DNA from: Lentisphaerota bacterium
Lineage (GTDB): Bacteria > Verrucomicrobiota > Lentisphaeria > Victivallales > Victivallaceae
Assembly (NCBI GenBank): GCA_015061495.1
Contig: SUWL01000002.1
Coordinates: 1 to 64,000, forward strand
Reading direction: 5' to 3'
Length of the DNA stretch: 64,000 nucleotides
Position 1 is the first letter of the stretch, and every line of letters starts with the position of its first letter. Shown here one piece after another: positions 32,907 through 42,398 of this stretch. The notes beneath the pieces were generated by a model that was not told where the DNA came from, searched no databases, and saw nothing but the letters and a program-made list of their open reading frames with translations. The translations under genes were made by a program, and so were the position numbers.

Positions 32907-33674
32907 ATGTTTCGATATATTGAATTCTGCGGAGAGAAACTCGCGATGTTTTCATTTTTTACCGGGATGGGAATAGCCGCTGCTGCATTTTTGATTTTTT
33001 TTCAATTAAAGAGGATGCAGGTATCAGCTGAATTGGAAAATCAGGTGATGCCTGCAATTCCTCTGACTTTTTTGTTCGGAGTTATCGGCGGCGTTGTTGC
33101 CGACATTATATTGCGCGGCGGGATAAAAGCTCTGATAAATAATCCATTCGGATATGGTTTAACCTTTTATGGTTGGCTGATCGGTGGAATATTTTTTCTT
33201 TTTGGTTATTCCCGGATATGTGCTTTGAAATATGATCATCTGTTGAATCTGTTTTTGCCATCGTTTGCAATTGCCCAGGCATTGGGCAGGATCGGCTGTT
33301 TTTTAGGAGGCTGTTGTTATGGTGTCCCGGCAAAAATATTCGGAGTAAGTTATCCGGCAGGTTCCTTACCGTATATTCACCATGGTTCAACACCGCTGGT
33401 CCCGGTACAGCTTTATGAAAGTGCATATTTAGTTGTTATATTTATTATATTGTTTTATTTGATCCGTTTTAAATACCGGAGTGCGTGGTATTTGATTCTG
33501 GTTCCGACCGGCAGGTTTATTTTGGAATTTTTCCGGAATGACGATCGCGGATTGCTTGTCAGTAATATCCTCTCACCATCTCAAATCATAAGCATTATAT
33601 TGTTTGCCATTGGAACATTTTGGCTGATAAAAACAAAATTCAAGGAAAAAAATCATGTCAGATGCCGGCAATGA
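32907..33674 (+). CDS. Prolipoprotein diacylglyceryl transferase-like membrane protein (Lgt family)
   Basis: 255 residues with seven or so hydrophobic helices. Lgt-type motifs are in order: GLTFYGWLIGG, AQALGRIGCFLGGCCYG (in place of the 'GRiGNFiNgElyG' signature), PVQLYES and GRFILEFFRNDDRG. The Asn/Glu of the classical signature are replaced by Cys/Gly, so catalytic competence as a true lipoprotein transferase is uncertain; this divergent branch often occurs as a second Lgt paralogue. The gene is in line with the small membrane protein upstream and overlaps the zinc-ribbon ORF at its end. Confidence 0.85.
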   Translation: MFRYIEFCGEKLAMFSFFTGMGIAAAAFLIFFQLKRMQVSAELENQVMPAIPLTFLFGVIGGVVADIILRGGIKALINNPFGYGLTFYGWLIGGIFFLFGYSRICALKYDHLLNLFLPSFAIAQALGRIGCFLGGCCYGVPAKIFGVSYPAGSLPYIHHGSTPLVPVQLYESAYLVVIFIILFYLIRFKYRSAWYLILVPTGRFILEFFRNDDRGLLVSNILSPSQIISIILFAIGTFWLIKTKFKEKNHVRCRQ

Positions 33675-33825
33675 AAATGTAAGTGAAATCAGCTGTCCCA
33701 TGGGTGCGGAAAAAATAAACGCTTCTGCCAGAAAGTTCCGTTATTGCGGGGAAATACTTGATCCGGCATTGCGCATGGTTATGGAGAATAAAAATTCCCG
33801 GATCGCGGCGGATTATTTTTTCTGA
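33655..33825 (+). CDS. Short degenerate zinc-ribbon ORF (not in ORF track)
   Basis: 56 residues from an ATG with CAAGGAAAAAAATC upstream, overlapping the Lgt-like stop by 20 bp. The text ISCPMGAEKINASARKFRYCGEI matches the common 'CP.CG.EI.asA.kCryCGe.ld' zinc ribbon, but two of the four Cys are lost (CPMG, KFRY). The C-terminus runs into the 16-bp direct repeat and over the 3' end of the oxidoreductase gene. It is probably the remaining start of a larger zinc-ribbon protein. Confidence 0.5.
   Translation: MSDAGNENVSEISCPMGAEKINASARKFRYCGEILDPALRMVMENKNSRIAADYFF
33796..33811. repeat. 16-bp direct repeat, right copy
   Basis: TCCCGGATCGCGGCGG, identical to 29821-29836, just 3' of the Gfo/Idh gene stop. 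It may mark the boundary of an inserted block. Confidence 0.5.
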
Positions 33826-34994
33826 CCGTTTTCAAAGTAGCGTATCAACTCTTCCGGAAGCGGCGGAATATCCGCCGGGATATTGCCGTTGCGCATGGAA
33901 TAATGCCCCTGCACTCCGGCGGCGACCGCATTGCGTGCCGCTACCGGAGAAACTGACGGAACCACCCCCGAACGGACAAAATCCAGAAACGCGTCCACAA
34001 TCAGAGTATCTGCCCCGCCGTGGCCGCCCTCTTTGGCTTTCAGATGATAGACGATATCCGGCTCATTGCGGTATCCGCGCTGTGTCCAGACGTGGATACT
34101 GGTGTCTCCATGATAATCGCCGATGTTTTCCACCCGCCCTTTCGTACCGATAAAGGTGTAGTTACGTTCACTGTCCGGAGCGTACATACAGTGTTCATAG
34201 GATGCCTGAATACCGTTGTCCAGCTGCATGAGAAGCATGGAGTGATCTTCCACATCCATATTCGGATTCAAACCTTTGATTTCCAGCGGCGGCCAGCAAT
34301 CCTGCGAAAAAGATGCCAGACGGTCGGGCTTTTCTCCCGGTTTCAGCCGGTCGGCAGTGCGGTTGTAAACCGACAATCTGCCCATACCGACGACCCGTTT
34401 GGCATATCCGCCGGTAAGCCAGTGGATAATGTCGATATCATGCGCGCCTTTTTGCAGCAGCAAGCCGTTGCAGCTCTGCTGTTCAGCGCAATAATGGCGG
34501 AAATAGCAGCTGCCGTAGCTGACGAAGTGACGGCACCAGACACTTTGGATCTCTCCGATAATGCCGGAATCGATAACTTCTTTCATTTTCAGCACGAAAT
34601 CCATATAGCGCATATTATGCCCGATCATCAATTTTTTCCCGGTACGGTAAGCGGTTTCCAGAATCCGGTCGCACCCCTCGATGGTGATCGCCATGGGTTT
34701 TTCCAGAAAAACGTCCTTTCCAGCTTCTAAAGCGGCAACTGCCATCTCTTCATGCATCCCGTCGCGCACCATGATAAAAACAGCTTCAACTTCCGGATCG
34801 GCAAGCAGCTCCCGGTAGTCGGAATAAGTTCTGACATTTGCCATGTCCGGATAAGCCTGCCGGAATGCTGCCAATGAATCCGGATCGTTGTCACACAAGG
34901 CGGTCAATTCCCCCTTTTCGCGGTTGAAATTATAGAATACCAGATTGGCACGCAATTTGGGGTTGGCTCCGATAACTCCGAACTTGACTTTCAT
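33813..34994 (-). CDS. Gfo/Idh/MocA-family oxidoreductase
   Basis: An NAD(P)-dependent sugar or inositol dehydrogenase-like enzyme of 393 residues; cytoplasmic. It has the Rossmann start KFGVIGANPKLRANLV, cofactor region EAVFIMVRDGMH, the catalytic-lysine motif DVFLEKPMA, GHNMRYMDFV, and the substrate-side KGAHDIDIIHWLTGG with the conserved Asp/His pair. The GxGxxG loop is altered to GANPKLR, as in several Lentisphaerota members. It is divergent from the secreted GH99/71-like gene with a 400-bp shared promoter region. The substrate is unknown. Confidence 0.92.
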   Translation of the reverse strand: MKVKFGVIGANPKLRANLVFYNFNREKGELTALCDNDPDSLAAFRQAYPDMANVRTYSDYRELLADPEVEAVFIMVRDGMHEEMAVAALEAGKDVFLEKPMAITIEGCDRILETAYRTGKKLMIGHNMRYMDFVLKMKEVIDSGIIGEIQSVWCRHFVSYGSCYFRHYCAEQQSCNGLLLQKGAHDIDIIHWLTGGYAKRVVGMGRLSVYNRTADRLKPGEKPDRLASFSQDCWPPLEIKGLNPNMDVEDHSMLLMQLDNGIQASYEHCMYAPDSERNYTFIGTKGRVENIGDYHGDTSIHVWTQRGYRNEPDIVYHLKAKEGGHGGADTLIVDAFLDFVRSGVVPSVSPVAARNAVAAGVQGHYSMRNGNIPADIPPLPEELIRYFENGQKK

Positions 34995-35395
34995 AGCTTA
35001 ACACCTTATGTTTGTTGAAAAGATATCTCCTGACGATATCTTAAAATAGCATCTCCCGGTTAAATATCAATGGTAATTTTGACGAATCAATGGCAAATTT
35101 GCAGTAATTTATGCCATTTTATCCGCAAAATCATCCGCATTCTCAAGGATACAGTGAATATTATCGGGGAAAATTGCCTCTTCGACAGTTTGTGACAAAA
35201 ATTTTTTCAAAAAAATGCAGATCGACAGACATAACCGTTTGAAAAAAAAAAAAACTTATGATATTTTATAATCAAATACAAAAAAAATGCAGCCGCCTCC
35301 GGGCATCCGTTTAATAATTTTCCGTGATGACTTGATGCGGTGGTTTTGCAGAACAGGTGATTAGTTTTACTTACAGAAAGACAAGGAGGTATCCA
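34995..35395. promoter_or_regulatory. Divergent regulatory region with 14-bp direct repeats 20 bp apart
   Basis: CAATGGTAATTTTG (35068-35081) and CAATGGCAAATTTG (35088-35101) match at 12 of 14 positions with a 20-bp offset (two helical turns), the layout used by AraC-type activators. Nearby AAATGGCATAAATT (reverse complement of 35105-35118) may be a third, inverted site. Farther on there is an A-tract and TATGAT/TATAAT boxes (35248-35270). No gene is seen; the 74-residue minus-strand ORF here is not credible. Confidence 0.5.
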
Positions 35396-38350
35396 ATGCC
35401 AGTTCGACATCTGCAAACTTTTATATTTCATGCACTTATCCTATTGATTGCATGTATACCGGCAAAAATCTCCGCTGCTCCGGCAAAACTGGATTATACC
35501 CGGACGGTACAGGATATGAACTGGTCTTATCCACGCCCGGAGAAAACCTTGAAAAAAATCAAAATTTATGCCGAAAGACAACCGTATTATCCGGCACAAA
35601 ATCTGCAGAATCACTTTATCGACCGTCCGCTTTACAATGACTCTTCACTGCGAGAGGGCAACGGAGAGAAAAACGGCTTCCTCCGGGATGTGGAAGTCGC
35701 CAAACAATATGGCTTGGACGGCTTCGCTGCCATTTGCTACGAATCGACCCACCGCAATCACCTGAAATATCTGCAGCAGGAAAATATCAAAGATTACGAA
35801 CATGCGTTTGTCATCATCTCTTCGGAACTTTCCGGAAACTACTACCAGAGAATGCGCGATATGATGATCGAAGCGGGCAAATCTCCCCATACCGCCAGGA
35901 TCGACGGCAAAATCGTCTGTTGGAACTACGGCAGCAGCGCGCCGGTAAGTCAGGGTCATCTGCGCACATTTATCACCAAATTGCGCGCCGATCCGCAAGT
36001 CCCGCCGTTTATCATCGTCGCAGAACTGCCGTTTCTGGAACTTTACAATACCTTTAATGAAAAAAGCAGCCGGGGCTTGGAAGTTACCCGGGAAGATGTG
36101 GAAAATTTCCGCGCCAAAGTCCGGGAATCTTTATCCATCTACGATGGCTTGCAGCTGCGCTGTCACGAATTTTATGTTGACAATGCCGGAGAATACCCCT
36201 ATCATACTCTGCCGACCGCCCTCTGGAACAAATATATCATGCCGGTTCTCAAAGAGGAGATCGCCAAACCGGAACATAAAGGCAAATTGCTCGGTCTTTA
36301 TGCCAGACACGGATATATCAACTTCGGTTCGGCATCCACCAACGGACAATTCGGCACCGAAGCCATCCGCACTTATCTCGGTGAAGCTGCCAAAATCAAT
36401 CCCGACATGATCATGCTTTTTGAATGGAACGAAGCCTATGAAAATACCTCTTTTCAGCCGACCGTTTCCAGCGGGCGCACTCTGGAAAGGCTGATCGCCT
36501 ATGCCAGAAGCTGTTATGACGCAACTCCCCTAACTCCCCGTCCTGGAGATGATGCCACCATCCCCGATCTGATTTTGAGCATCCCCCAATGCATCCGTCT
36601 GGGCGAAGTACTCCATCTGGAACTGCTCAATATCCCCGACGGCACCTTTACCGGAGAAGTTCAGGCGGCATTGCGGCTGCTTGACGGACAGGGAAATACG
36701 CTGATCACCCTCCCCGCCGAAAAGATCGACCCGGCAAAATTGCGGGCGGTCACCTGGCGTTTCCCGGCGGAACAGTTTGCCAAAATCCAGGCGGTAAATT
36801 ATGAACTTGACATCGTACACAACGGCAAATCGACCACTTACAAAAACTTTGACTTCACCCGGATAACCCCCAGCACCAATATCCGCTATCTTTACAGCCG
36901 GATACCGCTGCGGGAAATATTCACCCCCTCAAAATGGTCATTCGATGCAGTCGAACAAAAAGACGGTTCGATCCGCGTAAAAGCAGCTTTGCAAGGCAAT
37001 GAAGAACTCGCTTCTCTGGAAATCATTGATAACCATCAGGAACTTTACGCACTTGACCGCAATCAGGAATTTGATCCCGGAGTGTATGCCGTATTTCAGG
37101 GACGCTATACCTGCAGTCATCAGGTCGGATTCCTGCGGGGTAAATTGTCCGTCCCGGAAACAACGAAATGGCAGCTGCGTTCCGCCCGGTCCGCATGGGA
37201 GTGCTTCAATGCCGGTTTGACGGTCAACAACCAGATGCGCGTGAATAACTATTTCAGCACCGGCAGAGGCAATTTCATTCTGAAACTCCCCCTGTCTGAA
37301 ATGCAGAAAAATCCTTCGTTCGTCATGGAATATCAGGGATTGCCTGCCATCTCTTTTGATCTCAATACTGTCATGAAAGAGGGACGTCAGGCAAAAATGC
37401 TTGGACAGCACATCTTTATGGAACTTCACCGGGCAGATGTCCTGGTGGATAATCCGCATCCGCTCAATGCCGCTGACGGTACCATCGACACCGTGATCCG
37501 CCCGCGCTCCAAATATCCGCAGCTGCAGTTGCGCGCCATCACCCGGAGCGGGAAAATTTTCCGTTCTCCGGCAATATCTCTGCGTCCGGCAAAAGGCACG
37601 TTGGAATCAATGACCATCTGGAGCGAAAGTACCAAAAAACCGGTAACCATTTCCCTGCCCGCCCAAAGAATACCGGATATCAAAACGGTATTTTCTCCGG
37701 CACAGGGCTTATTCGTGAACAACACCGAATCCCCGGAGTGGAAAATTTCTCTGGCAGGCAACTGGGACGACGCCTATTCAGTCGCCCGTTCCATCCGGGC
37801 AAAAGGTAACAAAATACTGCCAAAAGAGTTCGTCAGTTATGCCCCGGAGTGGGTCAACGAAAATGGTCAGTGGATGCTCAAATTTGACGGCAAAGGCAAC
37901 TATATGGTCCTGCCTCAAGAGATGATCCCCCGCGCCGCACCATTCACCCTTGAATTTGAAATCAAAAGAGCCTCTGCCAATAATGAAGTGCTGCTGCGCT
38001 GCGGAGATTACCGGGATTGCGGCTTGGAACTGATCATTGCCAACGGCATACTCAAAGGAGCATATTTCCACACTTTCCACGGATATATCAAGCAGTTTGA
38101 CACCGGATTGCCGGTCCCGGCGAATGTTTGGACAACGGTCAAAGTGATCAAAAGTGCCGACCGGATAACCTTTGCCGTTGACGGCAAAAGCAAAACGTTC
38201 GACTTCGCCGGACGGGGAAGTTACTTTTTCTGGTCGGCATTCGGCGGTCATGGCGGCAACAGCAGATGGATACCTGCCGGATATCAAAGTTTCAACGGGC
38301 TGCTCCGCAAACTGCAGGTCCGGCACAACGATTCAACGATCAAACGGTAA
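35396..38350 (+). CDS. Secreted GH99/GH71-like protein with C-terminal LamG-like domain
   Basis: About 984 residues. The perfect AAGGAGGT before the ATG at 35396 and the following signal peptide (FIFHALILLIACIPAKISA) set the start; the ORF track start at 35357 is too early. Residues about 70-400 resemble endo-alpha-mannanase/alpha-glucanase-like barrels: DVEVAKQYGLDGFAAICYE near the start and MLFEWNEAYENTSFQPT, typical of 'W.E..E.T.f.P' in GH71/GH99. A middle beta-rich region follows. Residues about 825-980 fold like LamG/ConA (FTLEFEIKRASANNEVLLR). It is first in a three-gene unit with a CBM-like protein and a prepilin-like protein. Confidence 0.75.
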   Translation: MPVRHLQTFIFHALILLIACIPAKISAAPAKLDYTRTVQDMNWSYPRPEKTLKKIKIYAERQPYYPAQNLQNHFIDRPLYNDSSLREGNGEKNGFLRDVEVAKQYGLDGFAAICYESTHRNHLKYLQQENIKDYEHAFVIISSELSGNYYQRMRDMMIEAGKSPHTARIDGKIVCWNYGSSAPVSQGHLRTFITKLRADPQVPPFIIVAELPFLELYNTFNEKSSRGLEVTREDVENFRAKVRESLSIYDGLQLRCHEFYVDNAGEYPYHTLPTALWNKYIMPVLKEEIAKPEHKGKLLGLYARHGYINFGSASTNGQFGTEAIRTYLGEAAKINPDMIMLFEWNEAYENTSFQPTVSSGRTLERLIAYARSCYDATPLTPRPGDDATIPDLILSIPQCIRLGEVLHLELLNIPDGTFTGEVQAALRLLDGQGNTLITLPAEKIDPAKLRAVTWRFPAEQFAKIQAVNYELDIVHNGKSTTYKNFDFTRITPSTNIRYLYSRIPLREIFTPSKWSFDAVEQKDGSIRVKAALQGNEELASLEIIDNHQELYALDRNQEFDPGVYAVFQGRYTCSHQVGFLRGKLSVPETTKWQLRSARSAWECFNAGLTVNNQMRVNNYFSTGRGNFILKLPLSEMQKNPSFVMEYQGLPAISFDLNTVMKEGRQAKMLGQHIFMELHRADVLVDNPHPLNAADGTIDTVIRPRSKYPQLQLRAITRSGKIFRSPAISLRPAKGTLESMTIWSESTKKPVTISLPAQRIPDIKTVFSPAQGLFVNNTESPEWKISLAGNWDDAYSVARSIRAKGNKILPKEFVSYAPEWVNENGQWMLKFDGKGNYMVLPQEMIPRAAPFTLEFEIKRASANNEVLLRCGDYRDCGLELIIANGILKGAYFHTFHGYIKQFDTGLPVPANVWTTVKVIKSADRITFAVDGKSKTFDFAGRGSYFFWSAFGGHGGNSRWIPAGYQSFNGLLRKLQVRHNDSTIKR

Positions 38351-38400
38351 AACAGAGTTCCGAAATCCTTAACAACTAAAAAAAGAAAGGAAAACAAATC

Positions 38401-38919
38401 ATGAAAACTCTGCTTAAATCACTCTTTATGTCCGCGATCCTGACCACTGCACTGGCAGCGGCAGAATTTCCGGTCAACGGAACTTTTGAAAAAAATCAGA
38501 AAGGCGATCCGATCAATTGGCAGATCCGGAATATGCGTCCGACGGTCAATGTGGAAGTTCTGCCAGCTTCAGATCAGAAAGGCAACGCTCTGCTGATCGA
38601 AACCGACAAGTCCGTGCTGCCCGTTTCCTGCCAGATCATGCATCTGAAAAATTGTAAAAAAGTCAATGTTTCACTCCGCGCCAAAGGCAACGCCGGTTTT
38701 GCGGTACAGCTCAACGGATTCAACAAAAATTGCCGTTACGTCACTACCATCCTCGCTCTTGAAAGCCGGGTCAGCGGTGATGAATTCAAGGAATTCAAAG
38801 GCAGTGTACAGATCCCGGAAAATACCGGCGATAAAAAAATCGAATACTTCTCCATCAATCTGCTGGTCTTTTCCAGAAGTCAGATCGTATTTGAAAATGT
38901 CCAACTCTCCGGAGAATAA
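38401..38919 (+). CDS. Small secreted carbohydrate-binding-like protein
   Basis: 172 residues with a signal peptide (MKTLLKSLFMSAILTTALAAA). The mature part begins FPVNGTFEKNQKGDPINW, the pattern of CBM4/9-like jelly-roll modules ('lvnggFE.g..g.p..W'), and ends in IVFENVQLSGE, also typical of these modules ('v..Ddv.l'). It lies between the GH99/71-like enzyme and the prepilin-like gene. GAAAGGAAAACAAATC precedes the ATG. Glycan binding is inferred; no catalytic motif is seen. Confidence 0.7.
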   Translation: MKTLLKSLFMSAILTTALAAAEFPVNGTFEKNQKGDPINWQIRNMRPTVNVEVLPASDQKGNALLIETDKSVLPVSCQIMHLKNCKKVNVSLRAKGNAGFAVQLNGFNKNCRYVTTILALESRVSGDEFKEFKGSVQIPENTGDKKIEYFSINLLVFSRSQIVFENVQLSGE

Positions 38920-38971
38920 TCCACCGGCATCACAAATGTAAACATTTCAATATCAGAAAGGTCGATGCATC

Positions 38972-39763
38972 ATGAAAAAATCCCGTTTCACCCTGATCGA
39001 ATTGCTGGTCGTCATTGCGATAATTGCCATTTTGGCAGCGATACTGCTGCCGGCACTCAATGCCGCCAGAGAAAGAGGACGCTCCGCCAGCTGTATATCC
39101 AATCTCAAACAGCTCGGTACGGCACACTCCATGTACCGGGACACCTTTGACGGTTATTTTGCTCCGGCACACGGAGGCATGGTCGAAGACAACAGCGATT
39201 CCGCCACTGTCGCCAAATACACCTGGGTTTCCCTGCTGTACTGGTGCGGATTTATGAATGTCCGGGAGGTCTTCTTCTGCCCGACCATGGTCAACCTGCC
39301 AATGGAGGCAGGCAATGCCGAAACTTACCGCGGCAGAAACTCATTCCAAATGCATCCCAGCCCGGGAGATTTTTTCCCGAATGGTCATTTCAGCGGATCG
39401 ACCGGTACCAACAATGTATCATACGGTTATAACGGCTGGTTTCTCGGCAGTTCATGGTATCCCAATGTGACCGGACGCCATGGCAAACCGCGCAAAGAGG
39501 GCAATATCAAACGCAATGTCATCATGTGTGCCGACAATGCAGTTTGCACTCCGAGCAGCGGACTTTATTCCATCCACAGCTTTGCCTTGTCCGCCTGGTC
39601 ACCGGCGGCGGATATCCACGGCGGCATCAATGCGGTATGGACGGACGGACACGCAACGTTTGAAGCAGGATACAATGTGAAACTTTCCGGAGATCCCAGC
39701 GGCAAAAGCAATCTCTGCCCCAATGACAATGCCAGACAGGATTACTGGAACCCGGTCAAATAA
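38972..39763 (+). CDS. Prepilin-like N-methylation-domain protein (intact form)
   Basis: 263 residues with the ordinary start [36 protein letters not shown] and the C-terminal [15 protein letters not shown] (H-x8-DG). Unlike the other two prepilin-like genes of the window it carries no insertion after FTLIELLV, so it serves as the reference for their normal layout. It is the third gene of the GH99/71-like unit. Processing by a prepilin peptidase at the residues before FTLIELLV is expected from family knowledge. Confidence 0.93.
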   Translation: MKKSRFTLIELLVVIAIIAILAAILLPALNAARERGRSASCISNLKQLGTAHSMYRDTFDGYFAPAHGGMVEDNSDSATVAKYTWVSLLYWCGFMNVREVFFCPTMVNLPMEAGNAETYRGRNSFQMHPSPGDFFPNGHFSGSTGTNNVSYGYNGWFLGSSWYPNVTGRHGKPRKEGNIKRNVIMCADNAVCTPSSGLYSIHSFALSAWSPAADIHGGINAVWTDGHATFEAGYNVKLSGDPSGKSNLCPNDNARQDYWNPVK

Positions 39764-39803
39764 CGGCAGGTAAACTGCCGGATATGAATGCCGGTTCATA
39801 CAG

Positions 39804-39841
39804 AAAACGGAGAACAGCCAATAGTCTGTTCTCCGTTTTTG
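39804..39841 (+). terminator. Intrinsic terminator
   Basis: AAAACGGAGAACAG / CTGTTCTCCGTTTT is a 14-bp stem with an 8-nt loop, ending in a T-run. It closes the GH99/71-like unit. Confidence 0.92.
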
Positions 39842-39935
39842 CACTTCTTGAGCCGCAGTTACGCTTGAAATAACCGGGTATCCATGCTATATTCTATAGA
39901 ACCGTAAACCAACCAGACTTTTGGGGAAATACAAA

Positions 39936-41252
39936 ATGAAAAGTTCATTTATTCCGAAGTTCCGGTGTACCGCTACCGGAGATGCCATGATCACCCGCCG
40001 TCTGCCCATCGAGGGAGAATATGCCGGATTCAGCGAAGTCCGGGACTTCATCATGCAGGGCGACTTCCGTTTCGGAAACCTCGAAACCACCGTTCACAAT
40101 TTTGAGTGCTACGGCGCAGCTCAAAGCGGCGGCAGCTGGCTCTGCGCTCCTCCGGGAGTTATTGACGATGTGCGCAAATTCGGGATGAATGTCGTCAGTA
40201 CCGCCAACAACCACGCGCTGGACTACGCTTACGGCGGTCTGGAACGCACCATCTACTATCTCAATCAGGCACAGATGCCCTTTTCCGGCACCGGTATGAA
40301 TCTCGCCGATGCTTCCCGTCCGGTCTATCTGGATACCGTCAGCGGCAGATACGCCCTGATCAGCTGCAGCATGAGTTTCAATCCGGAGTGTATGGCTGGA
40401 GAACAAACCGCTTCCCTCCCCGGCCGCCCCGGCCTCAACGGCATCCGGGTTTCCCGCAAATACCGGCTGCCCAAAGCGGAAATGGCAGATCTCAAACGCC
40501 TCGCCGATATGCTCAATATCAATATCCGTACCGAAATCATCCGCGCCGAAGGCTACCTGCCCCAGCTGAAACCCGGCGAACAGCCTTTCGGTCAGCTGAT
40601 GTTTGAAGAGGGCGACAAAGCTGAAACCGCCTACTTCATCAATCCGGATGATAAAAAACGGATCGCCGATGCCATCGCCGAAGCCCGCTTCATGGCGGAT
40701 TACGTGATCGTATCCATGCACAACCATGAACTTTACGGCAAAGACAAAGAGACCGTTGACCCGGTTTCCATTGAATTTACCCACCACTGTATCGATTCCG
40801 GAGCGGATGCCGTCATCGGCACCGGTCCCCACTTGCTCCGTCCGGTGGAAATTTACAAAGGCAAACCCGTTTTCTTCTGTCTGGGCGACTTCATCAACCA
40901 GCTGGAAACCATCTTCCGCGCGCCCGACGGCATGTTCGCCAAACAGAAACTCAACGGCAACGACCGGTTGGATGTGCTTTTCAACAACCGCTCCGACAAC
41001 GGCAAACGCGGCTTGTGCTACGATCCGATCATGTTCAAAGCAGTCATCCCCTACTGGGAAGTGGAAAACGGCGAATTGACCAAAATGGTCTTCATGCCCG
41101 TGGAAGAGATGTTCAATGAACCCCGTTCCCGCGGCGGTTTCCCCCGCAAAGAGACCGGCATGGGCATCATCGAACACTTTGCTGAAATGAGCAAACCTTA
41201 CGGCGTGGATATTTCCGTCGATACCAACGGATTCGGCGTGGTCAAACTTTAA
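39936..41252 (+). CDS. CapA-family (PGA_cap) metallophosphatase-like protein
   Basis: About 438 residues. Family marks: FRCTATGDAMITRR, FRFGNLETTVH, STANNHALDYAYGGLERTI, VIVSMHNHELYG, HHCIDSGADAVIGTGPH and GKPVFFCLGDF. These are the metal ligands of the calcineurin-like fold in CapA/PgsA proteins. There is no signal peptide or membrane anchor, unlike poly-glutamate capsule CapA, so it is probably a cytoplasmic paralogue of unknown substrate. GGGGA before the ATG at 39936 favours that start over the TTG at 39921. It runs into the peptidase gene 12 bp later as an operon. Confidence 0.9.
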   Translation: MKSSFIPKFRCTATGDAMITRRLPIEGEYAGFSEVRDFIMQGDFRFGNLETTVHNFECYGAAQSGGSWLCAPPGVIDDVRKFGMNVVSTANNHALDYAYGGLERTIYYLNQAQMPFSGTGMNLADASRPVYLDTVSGRYALISCSMSFNPECMAGEQTASLPGRPGLNGIRVSRKYRLPKAEMADLKRLADMLNINIRTEIIRAEGYLPQLKPGEQPFGQLMFEEGDKAETAYFINPDDKKRIADAIAEARFMADYVIVSMHNHELYGKDKETVDPVSIEFTHHCIDSGADAVIGTGPHLLRPVEIYKGKPVFFCLGDFINQLETIFRAPDGMFAKQKLNGNDRLDVLFNNRSDNGKRGLCYDPIMFKAVIPYWEVENGELTKMVFMPVEEMFNEPRSRGGFPRKETGMGIIEHFAEMSKPYGVDISVDTNGFGVVKL

Positions 41253-41264
41253 GGGGACTGAATA

Positions 41265-42398
41265 ATGGATATCAAAGAACTTTATACCGCTTATGCCGCA
41301 AATTCCCAGGAGGAGATCGCTCAATTGCTTCGGGATCTCTGCAAGATCCCCGCTCCGTCACACCATGAGGAAAAACGGGCGGAATTCTGCAAAAACTGGT
41401 TCATCGCCAACGGCTTTGAGAATGTTGAAATCGACGGAGCACTCAATGTCACAGCTCCGGTAAATGTCCGTCCCGGCGAACCGGTCACGGTGGTAATGGC
41501 GCACACCGACACCGTATTTCCCGACATGGAACCGATGCCTTTCCGGGAGGAAAACGGTTACATGTACTGCCCCGGTGTCAATGACGACACTGCCAATTTA
41601 GCCGTGCTGATGGTCGGCGCAAGATTTTTCAAGGATAACTTCCCGGCGGACAAAGGCGGTTATCTCTTTGTCGCCAACTCCTGCGAAGAGGGACTGGGCA
41701 ATCTCAAAGGCTGCCGCAAACTTATGGAAACTTACGGCAGCCGGGTCAAAGAATTGATCTCGCTGGATTCCACTTGCATGCACCGGGTCGTCACCCGGGC
41801 AGTCGGTTCCCACCGTTACAAAGTGGTGGTAAAAACCGAAGGCGGTCACTCATACGCCCACTTCGGCAACCGGAATGCCATCCATGTGCTGTCAAGCATG
41901 ATCAATATGCTTTATACGGTCAAAGTCCCCGTGGAAGGCGACAGCAAAACCACCTACAATGTCGGCGGCATTTCCGGCGGCACCTCGGTAAACACCATCG
42001 CCCAGAGTGCGGAAATGCTCTTTGAATACCGTTCCGACAACCGCAACTGTCTGGCAAAAATGGAAAAGATGTTCTTCAGCACCATCGAGGCTTTCCGCGC
42101 AACCGGTGTCGAAGTCGAAGTGGAAAAACTCGGTGACCGTCCCTGCGGAGCAGAAATCGATCCCGTCCGTTACAACGATCTGCTCAATCGCTACATCGAC
42201 ACCGTCCATGAAGTGCTGAATATGGAACACATGGAAGGTCCATCATCAACAGACTGCAATATCCCGCTGTCCATGGGGATCCCGGCGATCTGCTTTGGAG
42301 TGGTTCGCGGCGGCAAAGTCCACACCCGCGAAGAGTGGGTGGAGGTTGCCAGCTTGTCTGAAGGCTGCAAACTGCTGCTCAACTTCCTCTACCGTTGA
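41265..42398 (+). CDS. M20-type metallopeptidase (PepT/ArgE-like)
   Basis: 377 residues, cytoplasmic. It contains VMAHTDTVFP with the first metal His/Asp, GVNDDTANLAVL with the bridging Asp, ANSCEEGLGNLKG with the general-base and metal Glu, the dimerisation-domain GGHSYAHFGNRNAI, and a late KVHTREEWVE with a metal His. These match co-catalytic zinc exopeptidases of clan MH, nearest to PepT-like tripeptidases. It is co-transcribed with CapA. The substrate (peptide or N-acyl amino acid) is not determinable. Confidence 0.88.
   Translation: MDIKELYTAYAANSQEEIAQLLRDLCKIPAPSHHEEKRAEFCKNWFIANGFENVEIDGALNVTAPVNVRPGEPVTVVMAHTDTVFPDMEPMPFREENGYMYCPGVNDDTANLAVLMVGARFFKDNFPADKGGYLFVANSCEEGLGNLKGCRKLMETYGSRVKELISLDSTCMHRVVTRAVGSHRYKVVVKTEGGHSYAHFGNRNAIHVLSSMINMLYTVKVPVEGDSKTTYNVGGISGGTSVNTIAQSAEMLFEYRSDNRNCLAKMEKMFFSTIEAFRATGVEVEVEKLGDRPCGAEIDPVRYNDLLNRYIDTVHEVLNMEHMEGPSSTDCNIPLSMGIPAICFGVVRGGKVHTREEWVEVASLSEGCKLLLNFLYR

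Noticed and set aside
39945-41324. 459-residue minus-strand ORF opposite CapA
   Set aside because: It lies antisense to a gene with clear CapA motifs; its Phe/Val/His-rich text is a codon-bias shadow.
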